Below the pieces are notes generated by a model. That model made no database searches. It had not been told where the DNA came from and was given only the letters and a program-made list of their open reading frames with translations. Made by a program: the position numbers and the translations under genes. This document shows, one piece after another, positions 25,403-36,757 of a stretch of 64,000 bases of DNA. This stretch comes from Nemophila menziesii (taxonomy: Eukaryota > Streptophyta > Magnoliopsida > Boraginales > Hydrophyllaceae), in the NCBI GenBank assembly GCA_029959085.1, contig JARWIR010000090.1, forward strand, positions 310,001 to 374,000, in the 5' to 3' direction. Every line of letters begins with the position of its first letter. Position 1 is the first letter of the stretch.

Positions 25403-26015
25403 CTGAAGAGTTTTATATTAAGACTTTAAAAGGTTGAAAGTTTAAAAAAAGGAAAAAATAAGAAAATATATGTATCTCGTTTCTCACCTGTCTAGTTTGA
25501 AAGAAGAGCTTTGTGTATTTTTAACTCGATACATTTCAGGCAAAATATTAAATTAATGTTATGTTTACATGTCATGATACATTTCATTAAGGTTATCCAA
25601 GTGGTGGCAGTAGACGTTCAAGACCAATTTTCACATAAGGACCTATTGCAACTTTTGCATGATATAGGGCGTTAGTGCATTTTTTGCATAGTATAGGGAC
25701 ATACATGGCAATTTTTGCATAATTTTTCATAATATAGGGTCGCATAGCGCTATTTTATCATAGTTTAGGGCATATAGCGTGCTTTTGCATAATATAGAGC
25801 ATATAGTGCAATTTTTGCATATAATCGGAACTTATAGTGCAAATAACTAAAAAACGGGTAATACAAACCTGTTTTAAACCAGTTGTTTTCTGAAACTCAA
25901 CTTCTTGAGATTTTACGTAAATTCCATCTCCAATTGACGGTAATTTTCTTCCTTTTTGTCCAATACATTATTGTCTAAATATTGGTTAATTCACAACTTG
26001 GAATTAAGATTCACA
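25403..26015. repeat. AT-rich DNA with degenerate about 38-bp repeats
   Basis: Between about 25640 and 25850 the phrase ttttgcataatatagggcat followed by atagtgcaat recurs about six times with changes. Close relatives occur at 31381-31470, 33745-33790, 57000-57080 and inside the hAT elements near 58555 and 60300. No gene. Confidence 0.65.
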
Positions 26016-27086
26016 AAGTGTTAGTAGCATTAAAAATCATTTTATCAAATAACATAAGCCAAATTAATAGTTTAAGTAAAACTAACCAACTAACGTCTGT
26101 TGACTACTCTTTTTTTAATCTCGGCTATTGATCGAACACAATTAGCGCGCAAACAGATCAATCACTGAAACACAAAAATCATATTCACATCAGATACACA
26201 AATTACCAAATTCCAATTCCAGCCATTATAAATCACAACAATGGAACCAATGGTCTCAATCATTATTAATAGAGTAGCATCGAAACCATATCTCATGATT
26301 TGATATGTTGATATGATCGGAAATCAAAGTGTTAGGTTAGGGCTCTTCGTTGCTCCTTCAGGTTCGCGATTCTCGGAATGGAGATCTTTGTCATTGCTTC
26401 AGCTTCGGTGGTTCTCAAAATGGAAGTGGTGGACGGCGGAAGAGGTGTCGCCGGTGTGACCCAATGGTGAGAGTTAGGTAATCTGTGTGTGAGCATTGTG
26501 TGTGTAAGATGAGGGATAAATCAGATAATTCTGAAAAATTGTAAAAGTAAAAGTGTTAGTAGCATTAAAAATCATTTTATCAAATAACCTAAGCCAAATT
26601 AATAGTTTAAGTTAAACTAACCAACTAACGTCCGTTGACTACTCTTTTTTTAATCTCGGCCATTGATCAAACACAATTAGCACGCAAACAGATCAATCAC
26701 TGAAACACAAAAATCATATTCACATCAAATACACAAATCACCAAATTCTATTTTCTAGCCATTATAAATCACAACAATGGAACCAATGGTCTCAATCATT
26801 ATTAATAGAGTAGCATCGAAACCATATCTCATGATTTGATATGTTGATATGATCGGAAATCAAAGTGTTAGGTTAGGGCTCTTCGTTGCTCCTTCAGGTT
26901 CGCGATTCTCGGAAAGGAGATCTTTGTCATTGCTTCAGCTTCGGTGGTTCTCAAAATGGAAGTGGTGGACGGCGGCAGAGGTGTCGCCGGTGTGACCCGA
27001 TGGTGAGAGTTAGGTAATCTGTGTGTGAGCGTTGTGTGTGTAAGATGAGGGATAAATCAGATAATTCTGAAAAATTATAAAAGTAA
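26016..27086. repeat. Tandem duplication, two copies of about 535 bp
   Basis: Copy 1 is 26016-26550 and copy 2 is 26551-27086. They are nearly identical, with scattered substitutions and a small change near 26752. Each starts aagtgttagtagc and ends aaaagtaa. No coding sequence is supported. Confidence 0.93.
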
Positions 27087-27159
27087 GGAGATTAGGTTAA
27101 AAATAATTCAATTCTATAGAGTTTCAATGGTAAAAATTATTATTTTTTACCTTAATTTG

Positions 27160-27432
27160 GGTTCTCACCAAGCCGGGGTTGATGATGGTGGTGGTCGCCA
27201 AGTGGCGGCAGGTTTTCTTGTGCAAGAGAGCGGCTTGTGGGAAGGTGAGTGTGAAGAGAGATTTTTTCCAATAGAGTGTGAAAGAGATGCATTTAGACTT
27301 TCGCCAAGCCGGTTGATTATGGTGGAAAATGTTTCTAGAATGGCGGCGGTATTCTTATTCAGAAGAGCGGGCTTGATGGGAAGTGAGGGTGAAGAGATTC
27401 TTTTTTTGTGTGAATGCAAATGTGAAGATGAG
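27160..27432. repeat. Diverged tandem pair, about 135 bp each
   Basis: Two related blocks both open with caccaagccgg or cgccaagccgg and contain gcggcttgtgggaaggtgag or a variant. Frames open across it on both strands (115 and 84 codons) but show no domain and come from the repeat. Confidence 0.55.
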
Positions 27433-28480
27433 TTTTTGAGAGAAATTAAAGGAGAGAAAGCGATGATTTTTTAACGTAATTGATTGAAATAATATGGTAT
27501 TTTTAGGATTTTATTACAAAATGGTATATTAATGATAAACGGTATTTACAAAATGGAATGTTTTTTTTTTCTTTTTTTCATTTTCTTTTGTTATAAAGAA
27601 AGTAAATAATTAACGAGATTAATGATAAATGGGGCCAGAAGCGATCCTGGCTACCACTTATGTTTGACCAGAATCAATCCTGGCTACCACTTATGTAAAA
27701 ACTCTACTTTATAATATATATATAGTCTTCATGTCCCCTAAATTTTATATTCGTGTCACTTTAACACTTTTTTTAGACATAAATCGTTGACAAGGAATGA
27801 CTGAACGATAAAAATGGACAACAAGGAGTAACAGTGTATGGGTTTAAAGTTCAAAAGCAAGTAGAATTAAAAAAAAAAATAGAATCTTGTCAAACTGATC
27901 ATAGTTCAGGAGGCAAAAATACTATTTTTCCAACCTATAAAAATAATTTTGTATTTTACTTATAAACTAATTAGCTTGATCTATGATTGTGAGAGATTTT
28001 AGGATTTAATTCCATAGGTATGCCATCATCATCATCCAACCTTGTTCCAACTCTGACAAGGTTGTGATCGTTGGGAGAATTTTAAAATAATCAACTTTTT
28101 GTTGACGATTTTTTATAGAAACTTGGAATTCTTCCTATTCTCACGTGTTTATCAGTGCAACTATACCGGTATAACAATCAATATTCTTGGTGATTCAATA
28201 GGTTGTTTCTTATGTTTTACTTTTTTCAGAATTTATATTCCAAAACATTCGATAATAATCACGTGGTTAAGTGTATTTGAAACATTGTTTCCTAAACTCT
28301 TATAAATATCCGTTTTGTTTCATTTGTTCAAAAACTTACAAAATATCAAATCATTCTACTTTTTCTCGAATTTTTGGGCATATAATTTTTAAACATTGCT
28401 TTTTTTTGTTTGATGAGTGAATATTAAACAAGGACTTAGTTGGTATATCTCGGGAAACGAGCTGTCAATAATATTTAGCA
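27433..28480. other. Non-coding AT-rich DNA
   Basis: No gene found. A 30-bp direct repeat (atcctggctaccacttatgt) occurs twice near 27634-27700. Confidence 0.5.
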
Positions 28481-29850
28481 CCGATTGCACCAGAAATCAT
28501 TTTTAAGACATTAATTTATCATACCACGACGACGTGTCCTTTTCTGTATAGAAGTTTTGTCTTTGTTTAAAGGATATACCTCTCCAATTTTTTTTTGTGT
28601 TAGACAATCTCGATATATGAGAACAAACCTCAAAATCTTTATCTTTTAACTTTGAAATTTTTACCCAATGGGTCTTGAAGACCCCTTCTCAAGACCCAAG
28701 CACCCCCAACCAATCCATTCTTCTTACTAAAGGCCAATTATAATATTTAACACTATAAAATTATTTTACCATTGCCCATTATACCCTCAAATATTTTTTA
28801 TCTACTATATATACTAAATTACACATATAAATAAAAAACCTGAAGCACTCTCTCTCCTCTCCTCACCCGACCCACTTGGATGTCCCATCACAGTGGCAAT
28901 ATGACGGCTAAACGGAGAGCTTCAAGGTAATGACGAGATCTGCCACTAAGGGAGAGATCTCTTTCTTAGAAGTGAAATGATTTAGCGAGTGCAAAAGTCA
29001 TGTCAAATGTTTAGTTCGAAGCTTTGATGGTTTTCCACGTGTATTTTTTAGCTATCCAACCATGACAATGCTCAACTAAAAGGAAGGATCGAGTTTTGAG
29101 TTTGTTCGGGCATTGTTCAAAGCATCAGGCATGGTGAGTCGAACTTACACATGTTCTGTGTTGAAAGGATTGTACCACAAATTGTTTTTAAGACATTGAT
29201 TTATCATACCACTACGATGTGTTCTTTTCTGTATAGACGTTTTGTCTCTGTTTAAAGGATAAACCTCTCCAATAATTCTTAATTTATTCTGTGTTTGACA
29301 TTCTTGATGTATGAGAATGTTCAAAGAAAATCTTTATCTTTTAAGTTTGATATTTTTACCCAACGGGTCTTGAAGACCCCTCCCCATGACCTAAGCACCC
29401 CCACCCAATCCACTCTTCTTACTAAATTTTAACATTGCAAACTTAGTTTCCCATTACCCATTATACCCTCTAATGTATTTTTATCTACTATATATTTATA
29501 CTAAATTACACACATAAATCACAAACCCTAAAACACTCTCACCACTCTCCCCACCCCAACCCATCGGGAATGTCCTTTCACGGCGGCTAAACAACGAGCT
29601 TCAAGGTAATGGTGTAATCAACCATTAATGGAGAGATCTCTTTATTAGAAGTGAAGGAGATTTGGAAAGTTCTAGAGTCATGAAAGCGTTTTCATTCAAA
29701 GCTTTGATGGTTTTCTAGGTGTGTGTTTGAGTTATCCAACCACGGCAGTGCTTAGCGAAGATAAAGGTTCGAGTTTTGAGTTTGTTCAAGTAGTGTTTGA
29801 GCATTATTCAAAGCTTCAACCAGGGTGAGTCGAACTTACACCAGGTTTGT
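28480..29850. repeat. Diverged direct repeat, two units of about 680 bp
   Basis: Unit 1 (about 28480-29150) and unit 2 (about 29157-29845) share aagacattaatttatcatac / aagacattgatttatcatac, tttgtttaaaggata, gcacccccaaccaatcca, ttataccctc and gagcttcaaggtaatg in the same order, with clear divergence. Parts (cttcttactaaa, attataccctc) recur in the ARF intron at 51660-51750. An uncharacterised transposon family is likely. No protein domain. Confidence 0.7.
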
Positions 29851-30318
29851 GTTTAAAGCTTCATGGTGTTCTCCTCCATATTCATAGGTGAATATTTGAA
29901 GGTCCAAATCACTGAGTAGTAATGTAAAATCACTGAGTATTATATAAAATCATTGGGTCTACTTTAGCAAAATCACGAATCTTCTTCTTTTTCCATAAAT
30001 TTACTTGTGAAACCATTAGATCTCAATCAAAGCTTTGAGCACGAACCATGGTTGCTACTAGGATCATGTTTGCGTGAAGCTCCTACTACTAGATCTCAAA
30101 GTTTTGAATGACCATGAAGCTTTGAACGGCCATGGCTAAGATCCGCGAAGGGGTTGTGAACAAAGCTGGGGAAATAGAGTCGCAGAAATGTAGAATGGAG
30201 CTACTCGATTTTTTTTAGAAATGGAGCTGCTCGAAGGAGATAATGATTTTTTGGAAGAGAGAGAAAATATAAACATAATGTGCAATGTGTAAAAAATATA
30301 TTTTTTTGGCTTTTATAT
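29851..30318. other. Non-coding DNA before the (TA)n tract
   Basis: No recognisable gene. It ends at the (TA)n tract 30322-30339 that separates the proposed ends of Helitrons A and B. Confidence 0.4.
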
Positions 30319-30613
30319 GGATATATATATATATATATATCTATATAATATTGGAGAAGGGCCAACGGCCCGAAATGTCTCCAGTTATTCTCCACATTTT
30401 CTAGCCTTCAGATCAAATTTCTATCATTTTCGGCCTTTAGATTGATTTCAAGTAATGGTCCAGATTATATAAAATCAGTCCACGGTTTAAAATGTCTTGA
30501 TGTCTCCTTTATATATTTTTCAGCCCTTGGATTACTTATTTTTTAAATTCAAAATTAAAAACAAAAAACAAAAAGAAATCAATTCACCGTTCACCATTTT
30601 TCACAATCCCAAT

Positions 30614-30795
30614 CTTCGTCTCTCTCTCTCACTTCACCAAGCCACCATCATCGAAGAACCCTAATAGTCCTCCATCTTTTCACAATCCCAATCCATCCTC
30701 CACCGTCATCATCAATGAGACACCGTCTTCGTCTCTCTCTCTCACTTCACCAAGCCACCATCATCGAGAAACCCTCATAGCCCTCCATCTCTTAA
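30614..30795. repeat. Direct repeat in the Helitron B 5' part
   Basis: The phrase cttcgtctctctctctcact with tcaccaagccaccatcatcg occurs at about 30614 and again at about 30729. CT-rich composition suggests a captured 5' UTR. Confidence 0.6.
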
Positions 30796-31015
30796 TTCAC
30801 AATCGAAGAACCAAAAATCAAATCTTCCCACCAAGCCAATAGGAACCTGCAACATTTGAGGCTAGAACGTTCAAGTGATCATATTTATTTCTCAGAAGTG
30901 GATTATATTCATTAGGTTGGATTTTTATAAGCTGGAGAAGTGGATTATATTCATTATGTCGAAAAGATTGGATTTTTATAAGCAGGAGAAGGGGAATTAT
31001 ATTCATATTTAGGCT

Positions 31016-31336
31016 ATGGTTTCTTTTCGCGGTTTCTCGCCAGGGCTTAGACTATTATTAAGGCAGAGGAATCAGTCACGGGATGATGAGGTTAGTATTG
31101 AATTATTAAAAATATAGTATTTGTTTGCTCATTTATAGTTAAAGTTTAGTATTTGAGGATATTAGTAATGTTTTCGATTAAGGTGTGTGTTTATGTGACA
31201 GTGGCTTTCTTAAAAGAAGGATTTGGTGTTATCTCAGAGGCAGGATTGAATAATATAAAAACAAAACATCTGATTCTCAACCATCAGGACAAAGCAGGTT
31301 GTTACCCTATCGAACATGCTAAACCAGGATGCAGGT
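31016..31336 (+). pseudogene. Two unidentified captured exons, the first with an ATG
   Basis: 31016-31090 encodes MVSFRGFSPGLRLLLRQR and ends in a donor (gatgag|gttagt). A second exon-like piece, about 31200-31336, follows an acceptor (gtgacag) and encodes FLKEGFGVISEAGL and HLILNHQDKAGCYPIEHA before a donor-like site. The phases of the two do not join directly. I do not recognise the parent genes. The first could supply a start codon to a chimeric Helitron transcript. Confidence 0.45.
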
Positions 31337-31716
31337 ACTTCTTTTTTTTTACCCATCTTCTCTTATCCATTGCCATTTAACTGTTGCATAATATGGGGAC
31401 CTGTAGTGCAATTAACTCAAAATATTAATGTAGGGACCAATTCGCATAATAGAGGAACTTATACTGCAATGATCTAATATATTTTTCTGTGAAAGCTATA
31501 TATATTTGTTGGTTGCAATAATTTTTTGTCTTTAATCCAAAATTTTGTGAAGGTTGTTGGCTAATTATGACGGAAAGATAGAATTTTGCTGGTTTCTTCA
31601 TGTGTATTCAAGTTTCATGTGTATTCAAGTTGCTGATTTTTAATAGCTAAATTTCTCTGCTTTTAGCTACTTTATTTAGTTGATGGTCATTTAGTAAAAA
31701 TCACATCTTCACAATT

Positions 31717-32014
31717 GCCTCTGTAACATACGGGATCTTTCTTTGTATAGATTGCTCCGTAACTCATCGAACCCTCGGTGTTCATATCAGTTTCGTTAGG
31801 TAATGCATGATAAATTCAATCATTTATTATAAAAATTTGATGATTTATTATTATTGTAACCCCAGGTACAAATCTAGATTCATGGATACCTGAGCAATTA
31901 ATGATATTCGGTGGAAATAATCGAGCACAAGCTTTCTTCAAACAACATGGAGCAAAAATTGATGCGAAATATACCTCAAGAGCAGCTGTATTGTACAAAC
32001 AATTACTCACAAAA
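31717..32014 (+). pseudogene. Captured ARF-GAP (ArfGAP domain) fragment
   Basis: Exon 31717-31799 encodes [20 protein letters not shown] and GVHISFVR, the second half of the ArfGAP zinc-finger region. After an intron, 31866-32014 encodes [38 protein letters not shown] and LYKQLLTK. This matches the AGD8/9/10 type that stimulates GTP hydrolysis by ARF GTPases. The N-terminal CxxC half of the zinc finger is missing, a few residues are deleted, and two bases appear lost at the exon junction. Confidence 0.88.
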
Positions 32015-32324
32015 GTAGTGTTTTTGGGGCTTTACTTGGAAACTGGAAAACATGTATGAATATCGATTCTTCACTCTATTTTCTCATTACAAACTTTGAT
32101 AAATTAGTAATTTTGATTAAACTTATGATACAGGATTTGGTATTTTTCTTTAGCTTAGTCGGAATTACTACTTAGCCAAACGTTTAGGCTATGCAACTGA
32201 GTAAGTTTAACAATAATTTAATTATTTATACATCAATTTATAACCAGGCGAGACATTTGGTGTACCTTATCTAAAATGCTATACTAAATTTTCCAGAAAG
32301 TCAAGAACAAATGGCAAGAGAATG

Positions 32325-32832
32325 CAGAAATTGTAGTGGAGCAAACTTAATTCCGTGATACAGGTCAATATTTTCCGATCACTTGACACCTGTAGGTGCT
32401 TACCGGTGTTTAATCCATCAAGATGATAGAGATGCTCCAAGCTTCCTTTTCGAGTCAGTTGAACCTGGTCTCAAAGTCTCTAACATCGTCAGTTTCCTTA
32501 CTTTCTCTCTCACCCTTTCCATATATTACATCAATTTGTTTCACTTTGTTATTCTAATTATAATTTGGCTTCAATTTCAACATTATCTGAAAAGTGAATT
32601 ACATTACTGATCCCTGCATTGTGTGAAATAGCCAATTACGTCCCTGTACTTAAAAATTAGCAAATATACCCCTCAGTTATCCCAAAACTGCAATTTCATA
32701 CCTAATATATTATGTTAATCAGAGATATAATCACTTTAACGAAAAAAAAGTGTGTTTAATGTTGATTAATAATCACAGGGGAGGTACAGTGTAATTGGAG
32801 CTCGACCAACAATGGAGATAGTTGCAAAAGAC
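32325..32832 (+). pseudogene. Captured anthranilate synthase alpha-subunit fragment
   Basis: Exon 32325-32486 encodes RSIFSDHLTPVGAYRCLI and DAPSFLFESVEPGLKVSNI, then a GTCAGT donor. Exon 32779-32832 encodes GRYSVIGARPTMEIVAKD. These are adjacent segments of the plant ASA/TrpE N-terminal region, whose enzyme makes anthranilate from chorismate in the plastid. An in-frame TGA stands at 32356-32358. The catalytic C-terminal half is absent. Confidence 0.9.
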
Positions 32833-33183
32833 CTGTTTCATCACCGAGAATGGAAATGTATTTACAGGTAATTCAAAAAGGACTTTTGAGACGAGGTTTA
32901 CCAACTTTAAGCAATAAACATGGTGATAATTGTGTGAAAGAATGATTCGGTGGCTTCTAATGTTCATATGGTGAAGAAAATTGCAAATAAATTTCAATGC
33001 AGTGAAGGTGCTCGATAAAATTTCTAACCAAGAACTAAGAACGAATTTTAGGAAAACATAGCAATTGGGTATGCAGTTAGAGTCCTTTGAAACCAAGAGG
33101 TTAGTAATTTGGCACTTTCTATCTCAGTTTCAATTTTTGTGCCAAACTTCATGCATCGATAAGCTATGATTCGTTTTTATTTT

Positions 33184-33711
33184 GCAATTGAAGATAAATT
33201 ACAACAAGGTGTACCTGAATCTATTGAATCTTTACATCAAGTTGGGATTAAACTATGGATTTTAACAGGTGATAAACAAGAAACTGCTATTTCTGTTGGT
33301 CTTTCGTGTAAACTTTTAACTGCGGATATGCATAGTTATGTTATTAACGGTGGCTCAAAAAGTGAATTTGGAAGGCTTTTAAACGATACTATGGTTAAAT
33401 ATGGTTTGAAAAAATCGTTTAATAATCAATGTTCGAGACACAAAAATGATAATTACGAAAATCCTGTTGATTCAGGTTTGTCGGATTTACAGAAACGACA
33501 TTTTGGTCAAGGAGTAGGTACTGGAAGTGCTTCTTATTGTTGATGGGAATACTTTAGAATATATATTGGAAAAAGATCTCGAATATGAGGTACGTATTAT
33601 TTTATTTCGTAATTTTTATAACATTTGGATGATTGATTTTCTTTTTCTTTTGTTTAAACAGCTGTTTGATCTTGCTACATCGTGTAAAGTTGTGTTATGT
33701 TGTCGTGTTGG
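33184..33711 (+). pseudogene. Captured P4-type phospholipid ATPase (ALA) fragment
   Basis: 33184-33589 encodes [20 protein letters not shown] then [20 protein letters not shown] and SCKLLTADM. After a frame shift near 33520 it reads [20 protein letters not shown] up to a GTACGT donor. The next exon, 33662-33711, gives LFDLATSCKVVLCCRV. This is the P-domain region of ALA1-like flippases, including the TGDK motif. The phosphorylated Asp segment and all transmembrane helices are missing. Confidence 0.9.
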
Positions 33712-33806
33712 CTAAAGTAAGCATGGTTTGTTATACATGGAGTGTATTTTATGCATAGTATAGGGTCCTACAGTGCAATTTTTGCATGTTTTAAAGCCCT
33801 GATATG

Positions 33807-34174
33807 GAATGGTAGTTGATGTCAAAAAGCTTAAGCCTGAAGGCTACCAAGGCCATAAAGAGTGGTTGGTACGTTAACTAATTTCACACTTAGTCCCTGT
33901 GTCACGAAAAATATGCAAATATACCCTGTGAACTAATTTTTGTAGCACAAGGGTATATTTGGTTATCTCACATGACACAGAGACCAATATTGCAATTAAC
34001 AACTTAATTTTTGTGTAATTATTTTAATTTTGAAACAGATTAAAGTTAATTATCCGGGGCAACTTCATCATCCAAATTTGGTGAAGCTTATTGGGTTCTG
34101 CTCAGAGGGTGAATATCGTCTTTTAGTGTATGAGTTCATGCCTAAAGGAAGCTTGGAGAATCATTTATTCAGAA
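33807..34174 (+). pseudogene. Captured RLCK VII (PBS1-like) kinase fragment
   Basis: 33807-33868 encodes VKKLKPEGYQGHKEWL up to a GTACGT donor. 34039-34174 encodes [36 protein letters not shown]. This is the N-lobe of a receptor-like cytoplasmic kinase, two adjacent exons with intron. The ATP-binding Gly loop and the catalytic loop are absent. Confidence 0.88.
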
Positions 34175-34267
34175 GTATGGACGTACAGTTGAGTTTATAT
34201 GCTAATTCCTATTTATCGAGTTTTTTTCATTTTTAGAGTAATAATTATAAGTTAAATATATATACAG

Positions 34268-34317
34268 GAAATTGCTATGCTGAGCCGTTTAAGACATCCA
34301 AACATTGTGCAGTATAG
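34268..34317 (+). pseudogene. Captured MAPKKK exon fragment
   Basis: Between an acceptor (tatacag) and a GTGAAT donor the plus strand encodes EIAMLSRLRHPNIVQY, the alpha-C region of MEKK/YODA-type MAP kinase kinase kinases (EIALLSRLRHPNIVQYYGS in intact genes). A single short exon. Confidence 0.75.
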
Positions 34318-36540
34318 GTGAATAAATTATCTGAACTAAAGAAAATGGATAGGTGAATAAATTGATGTATTTTATTAACAGATTTCTTACTTAAAGTCAT
34401 TTCTTAATTTGATTATTACATTAGTTAATTATTGATATTGTTTGTGAATTTAACTTACTATTTGTGATCTCCGCTTCCAGATCGTTCTCCACCATCAACA
34501 CCTCCATTTGCCGCTGCTGGAAGATCGTTCTCGACCAACTATTTTATGTTGATTGTTCTGTTAGTGGTAAGGAAAATTGTTGGACTATAAGGACAATGAA
34601 GGGTCAACCTTCCACCTAATAAGAGATGAATATGCTTCTGTTATTTTTTCTTAAAAAGCCGTCGATATGATGTCTAGGAGGTAATAATAAATAAATAAAT
34701 ACTTATATATCTTCATAGAGAAAAAAACAAGTAATACATATACTGCATTTGTGAGATTTATTTTTATTTGTGTAGAACACTATTGCTTTTTTAATTCCAG
34801 TATTTTTACAAAAAGAAGATGTAGATGAAATATGTTCCTGGACACTTGACTTCGGAAATCAAAAGTGTATTACGCAACACACCAGTATTTGCTATGAAAA
34901 TTACTGAGTGCAACACCTCAGTACAATCCAAATGCTGAGTCACATATTGACAAAGCTATAAGTTATTTATTTATATGTATGTATATATGTGTGTATACTT
35001 TTTTCTTTATAATTAAAAAAGAATCTATTTGGTTTAACAGGTTCACTATAACACAATTTCATTATCTTTTTACTGTAAATGTAGGAAGAATAAAATGGAA
35101 TTAGCAAAGAAAAGAAAAAAAGAGAAACAATAGAAATGGAAAGAGAAATTTGAGAGAAGAGGATAGGAAAGAAGAAATATGCCAATTAGTTAGTTACAAG
35201 GTGTTGATTGTGTAGGAAAATGTCTGACGGTTATAAATCATTTGAAATGATTTTCTGATTGTTACACTATTGATTTGTATTTTTTTATATCTACTTACTG
35301 AATCTGTATTTTGAGATTCAATCCGTTAGAACTGTAACATTAGTAAACTAAATTATAAATCTATATTTTTTGATAGTTGTTTGTGAAATCTGGCAATTGA
35401 AGATGTTGTTAGAGTCTTCTTGCACAGTTGAGGTGAAGTAATATTAAGAAGGCATTCAGAAAAAAGGATGGATTTTTTAATATATCAATTGCATGATATG
35501 TTGCCGTTTCAGTTTCAGATGAGAATATGAAATACAAAAAAGAATGATTAAGGAATGATTAAGGAAGTGTTGTTGTACACCAATCTACTAATCTCTAGCC
35601 TAGGTTAGTGGAGGCAACCATAGATGCTTGATTAATTAGGAGAAGCTATGAGTGTGTACAAACTTCAAAACCCCAACAAAAACTGAAAAAAATAAAATGA
35701 ACCAAAATTCTAATTTGAAGCCAAAATATCCCGTACTTGATCTTCTCTGGAAAAGACCATGGCAGACTTGAAAACGAATTCTCCTCATCAAAATCTAGCC
35801 ATGGTTTTATATCAACATCATCGTGTTCTTTATGGTTTTATTTGAATGTTTACGCTACTCTATAGCATCCGCTCAACTTTACCATTTTATACTAAAGTTT
35901 TGTTAGAGATTTGTATCCAATATATCAAACAAGTGCCCAATTATATTATAGTGGTAAATAAGGTAGTGTTAGCTACTAGCAAGTATCTTTTTAATTTCGT
36001 CAACAATCTTTAACTTCTGCGCTAATGATCTTTTATTTATTTTTCTTTTGCCAATTTTTTAACGCTAATAATTTTTTATTTCTTTTTCTTTCGCCAACAA
36101 TCTTTTATTATTTGCGCGCCAATGATCTTTTACTTTTGTTTTCTTTCGCCAATGATTTTTTTTCCTGTATTTAACGATCTTTTATTTTTTTTCTTTCTAC
36201 CATCAATCTTCTATTTTGGATATTCAATTATCACTAATGCCCAACATGAGATTATCACTAAATCACATTTACTATTTCATATATTAATATCTATAATATT
36301 TTTAATGTGTTCAAATATATTTCACGGATATATAGTTCAATGAATTACAAAGCACTAAAAGTGTTTTTTCTTTTATTTATCTCAAATAGTGTAGTATTAA
36401 ATTTATCTTTTGAATTTAGAGTATCCGGGTTGACAAAAAAAAATAAAGTATCCTATAAATAGTGTAATTTTATATTTCATTAAATATGGTATATCGTTAT
36501 TGCAATTGACAATGTTATTGCGGTGTATTTTATTTTTTAT
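34318..36540. other. Helitron B 3' half, largely non-coding
   Basis: AT-rich DNA with no identified gene. Near 34480-34535 an exon-like piece (RSPPSTPPFAAAGR after an acceptor) may be another capture. Near 35990-36220 a degenerate repeat of about 35 bp (gccaatgatcttttattt) runs for about six units. Confidence 0.5.
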
Positions 36541-36570
36541 AGTACCTTAAGACACGGGTCATATTTTTCA
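36541..36570 (+). other. Worn copy of the Helitron 3' terminus inside Helitron B
   Basis: The words agtaccttaagacacgggtc and atat resemble the true terminus agtgccttcaggcacgggtt and cat. This may be the end of an older element that Helitron B includes or was built from. Confidence 0.35.
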
Positions 36571-36690
36571 GTTTATATAACCTGTTTGTGCGAAATGCAT
36601 CCTTATTTTTATGTTCGGTTGAATATTTTATCTCAAGAGTTATTAGTTTATCATGTATTATATTTATTTTTAACTATTATTATTATTAGA

Positions 36691-36717
36691 GTGCCTTCAG
36701 GCACGGGTTCATACCTA

Positions 36718-36718
<1 letters not shown>
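36691..36718 (+). other. Helitron B 3' terminus (hairpin plus CTAG)
   Basis: GTGCC, loop TTCA, GGCAC, 10-nt spacer, CTAG, then host T in (TA)n (36719-36755). This is the plus-strand counterpart of the minus-strand end at 19616-19645. Confidence 0.8.

Positions 36719-36757
<39 letters not shown>

Larger units (their letters stand above)
19616..30321 (-). mobile_element. Helitron A (minus strand), tentative full extent
   Basis: The 3' terminus is well formed at 19616-19645, read on the minus strand: hairpin GTGTC-TTCA-GACAC, then gggttttac, then CTAG followed by host T, inside an (AT)n tract. The 5' end is a guess: at 30319-30321 the minus strand starts TCCATATAAAAG beside a (TA)n tract, much like the TCTATATAATA start of Helitron B across the same tract. 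Inside are a solo LTR, a GGTTAA array and several minus-strand exon fragments. A second, worn 3' terminus at 22890-22920 means the region may hold two related elements. Confidence 0.4.
30340..36718 (+). mobile_element. Helitron B, a gene-fragment-capturing Helitron of about 6.4 kb
   Basis: 5' end: TCTATATAATATTGG preceded by host A in (TA)n. 3' end: hairpin GTGCC-TTCA-GGCAC (36691-36704), spacer gggttcatac, then CTAG (36715-36718) followed by T and another (TA)n tract. Insertion between A and T of one dinucleotide repeat explains both flanks. No Rep/helicase is present, so it is non-autonomous. The body carries exon fragments of at least five unrelated genes, all on the plus strand and mostly with their splice borders: ARF-GAP, anthranilate synthase alpha, P4-ATPase, RLCK VII and MAPKKK. 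This mosaic is the known signature of Helitron capture. The 5' border is the less certain one. Confidence 0.75.

Noticed and set aside
27127..27474. A 115-codon gene
   Set aside because: The frame spans two diverged copies of a repeat and is open on both strands.
33166..33543. A real P4-ATPase gene
   Set aside because: Only the P-domain exons are present, with a frame shift; neighbours are fragments of unrelated genes inside a Helitron.
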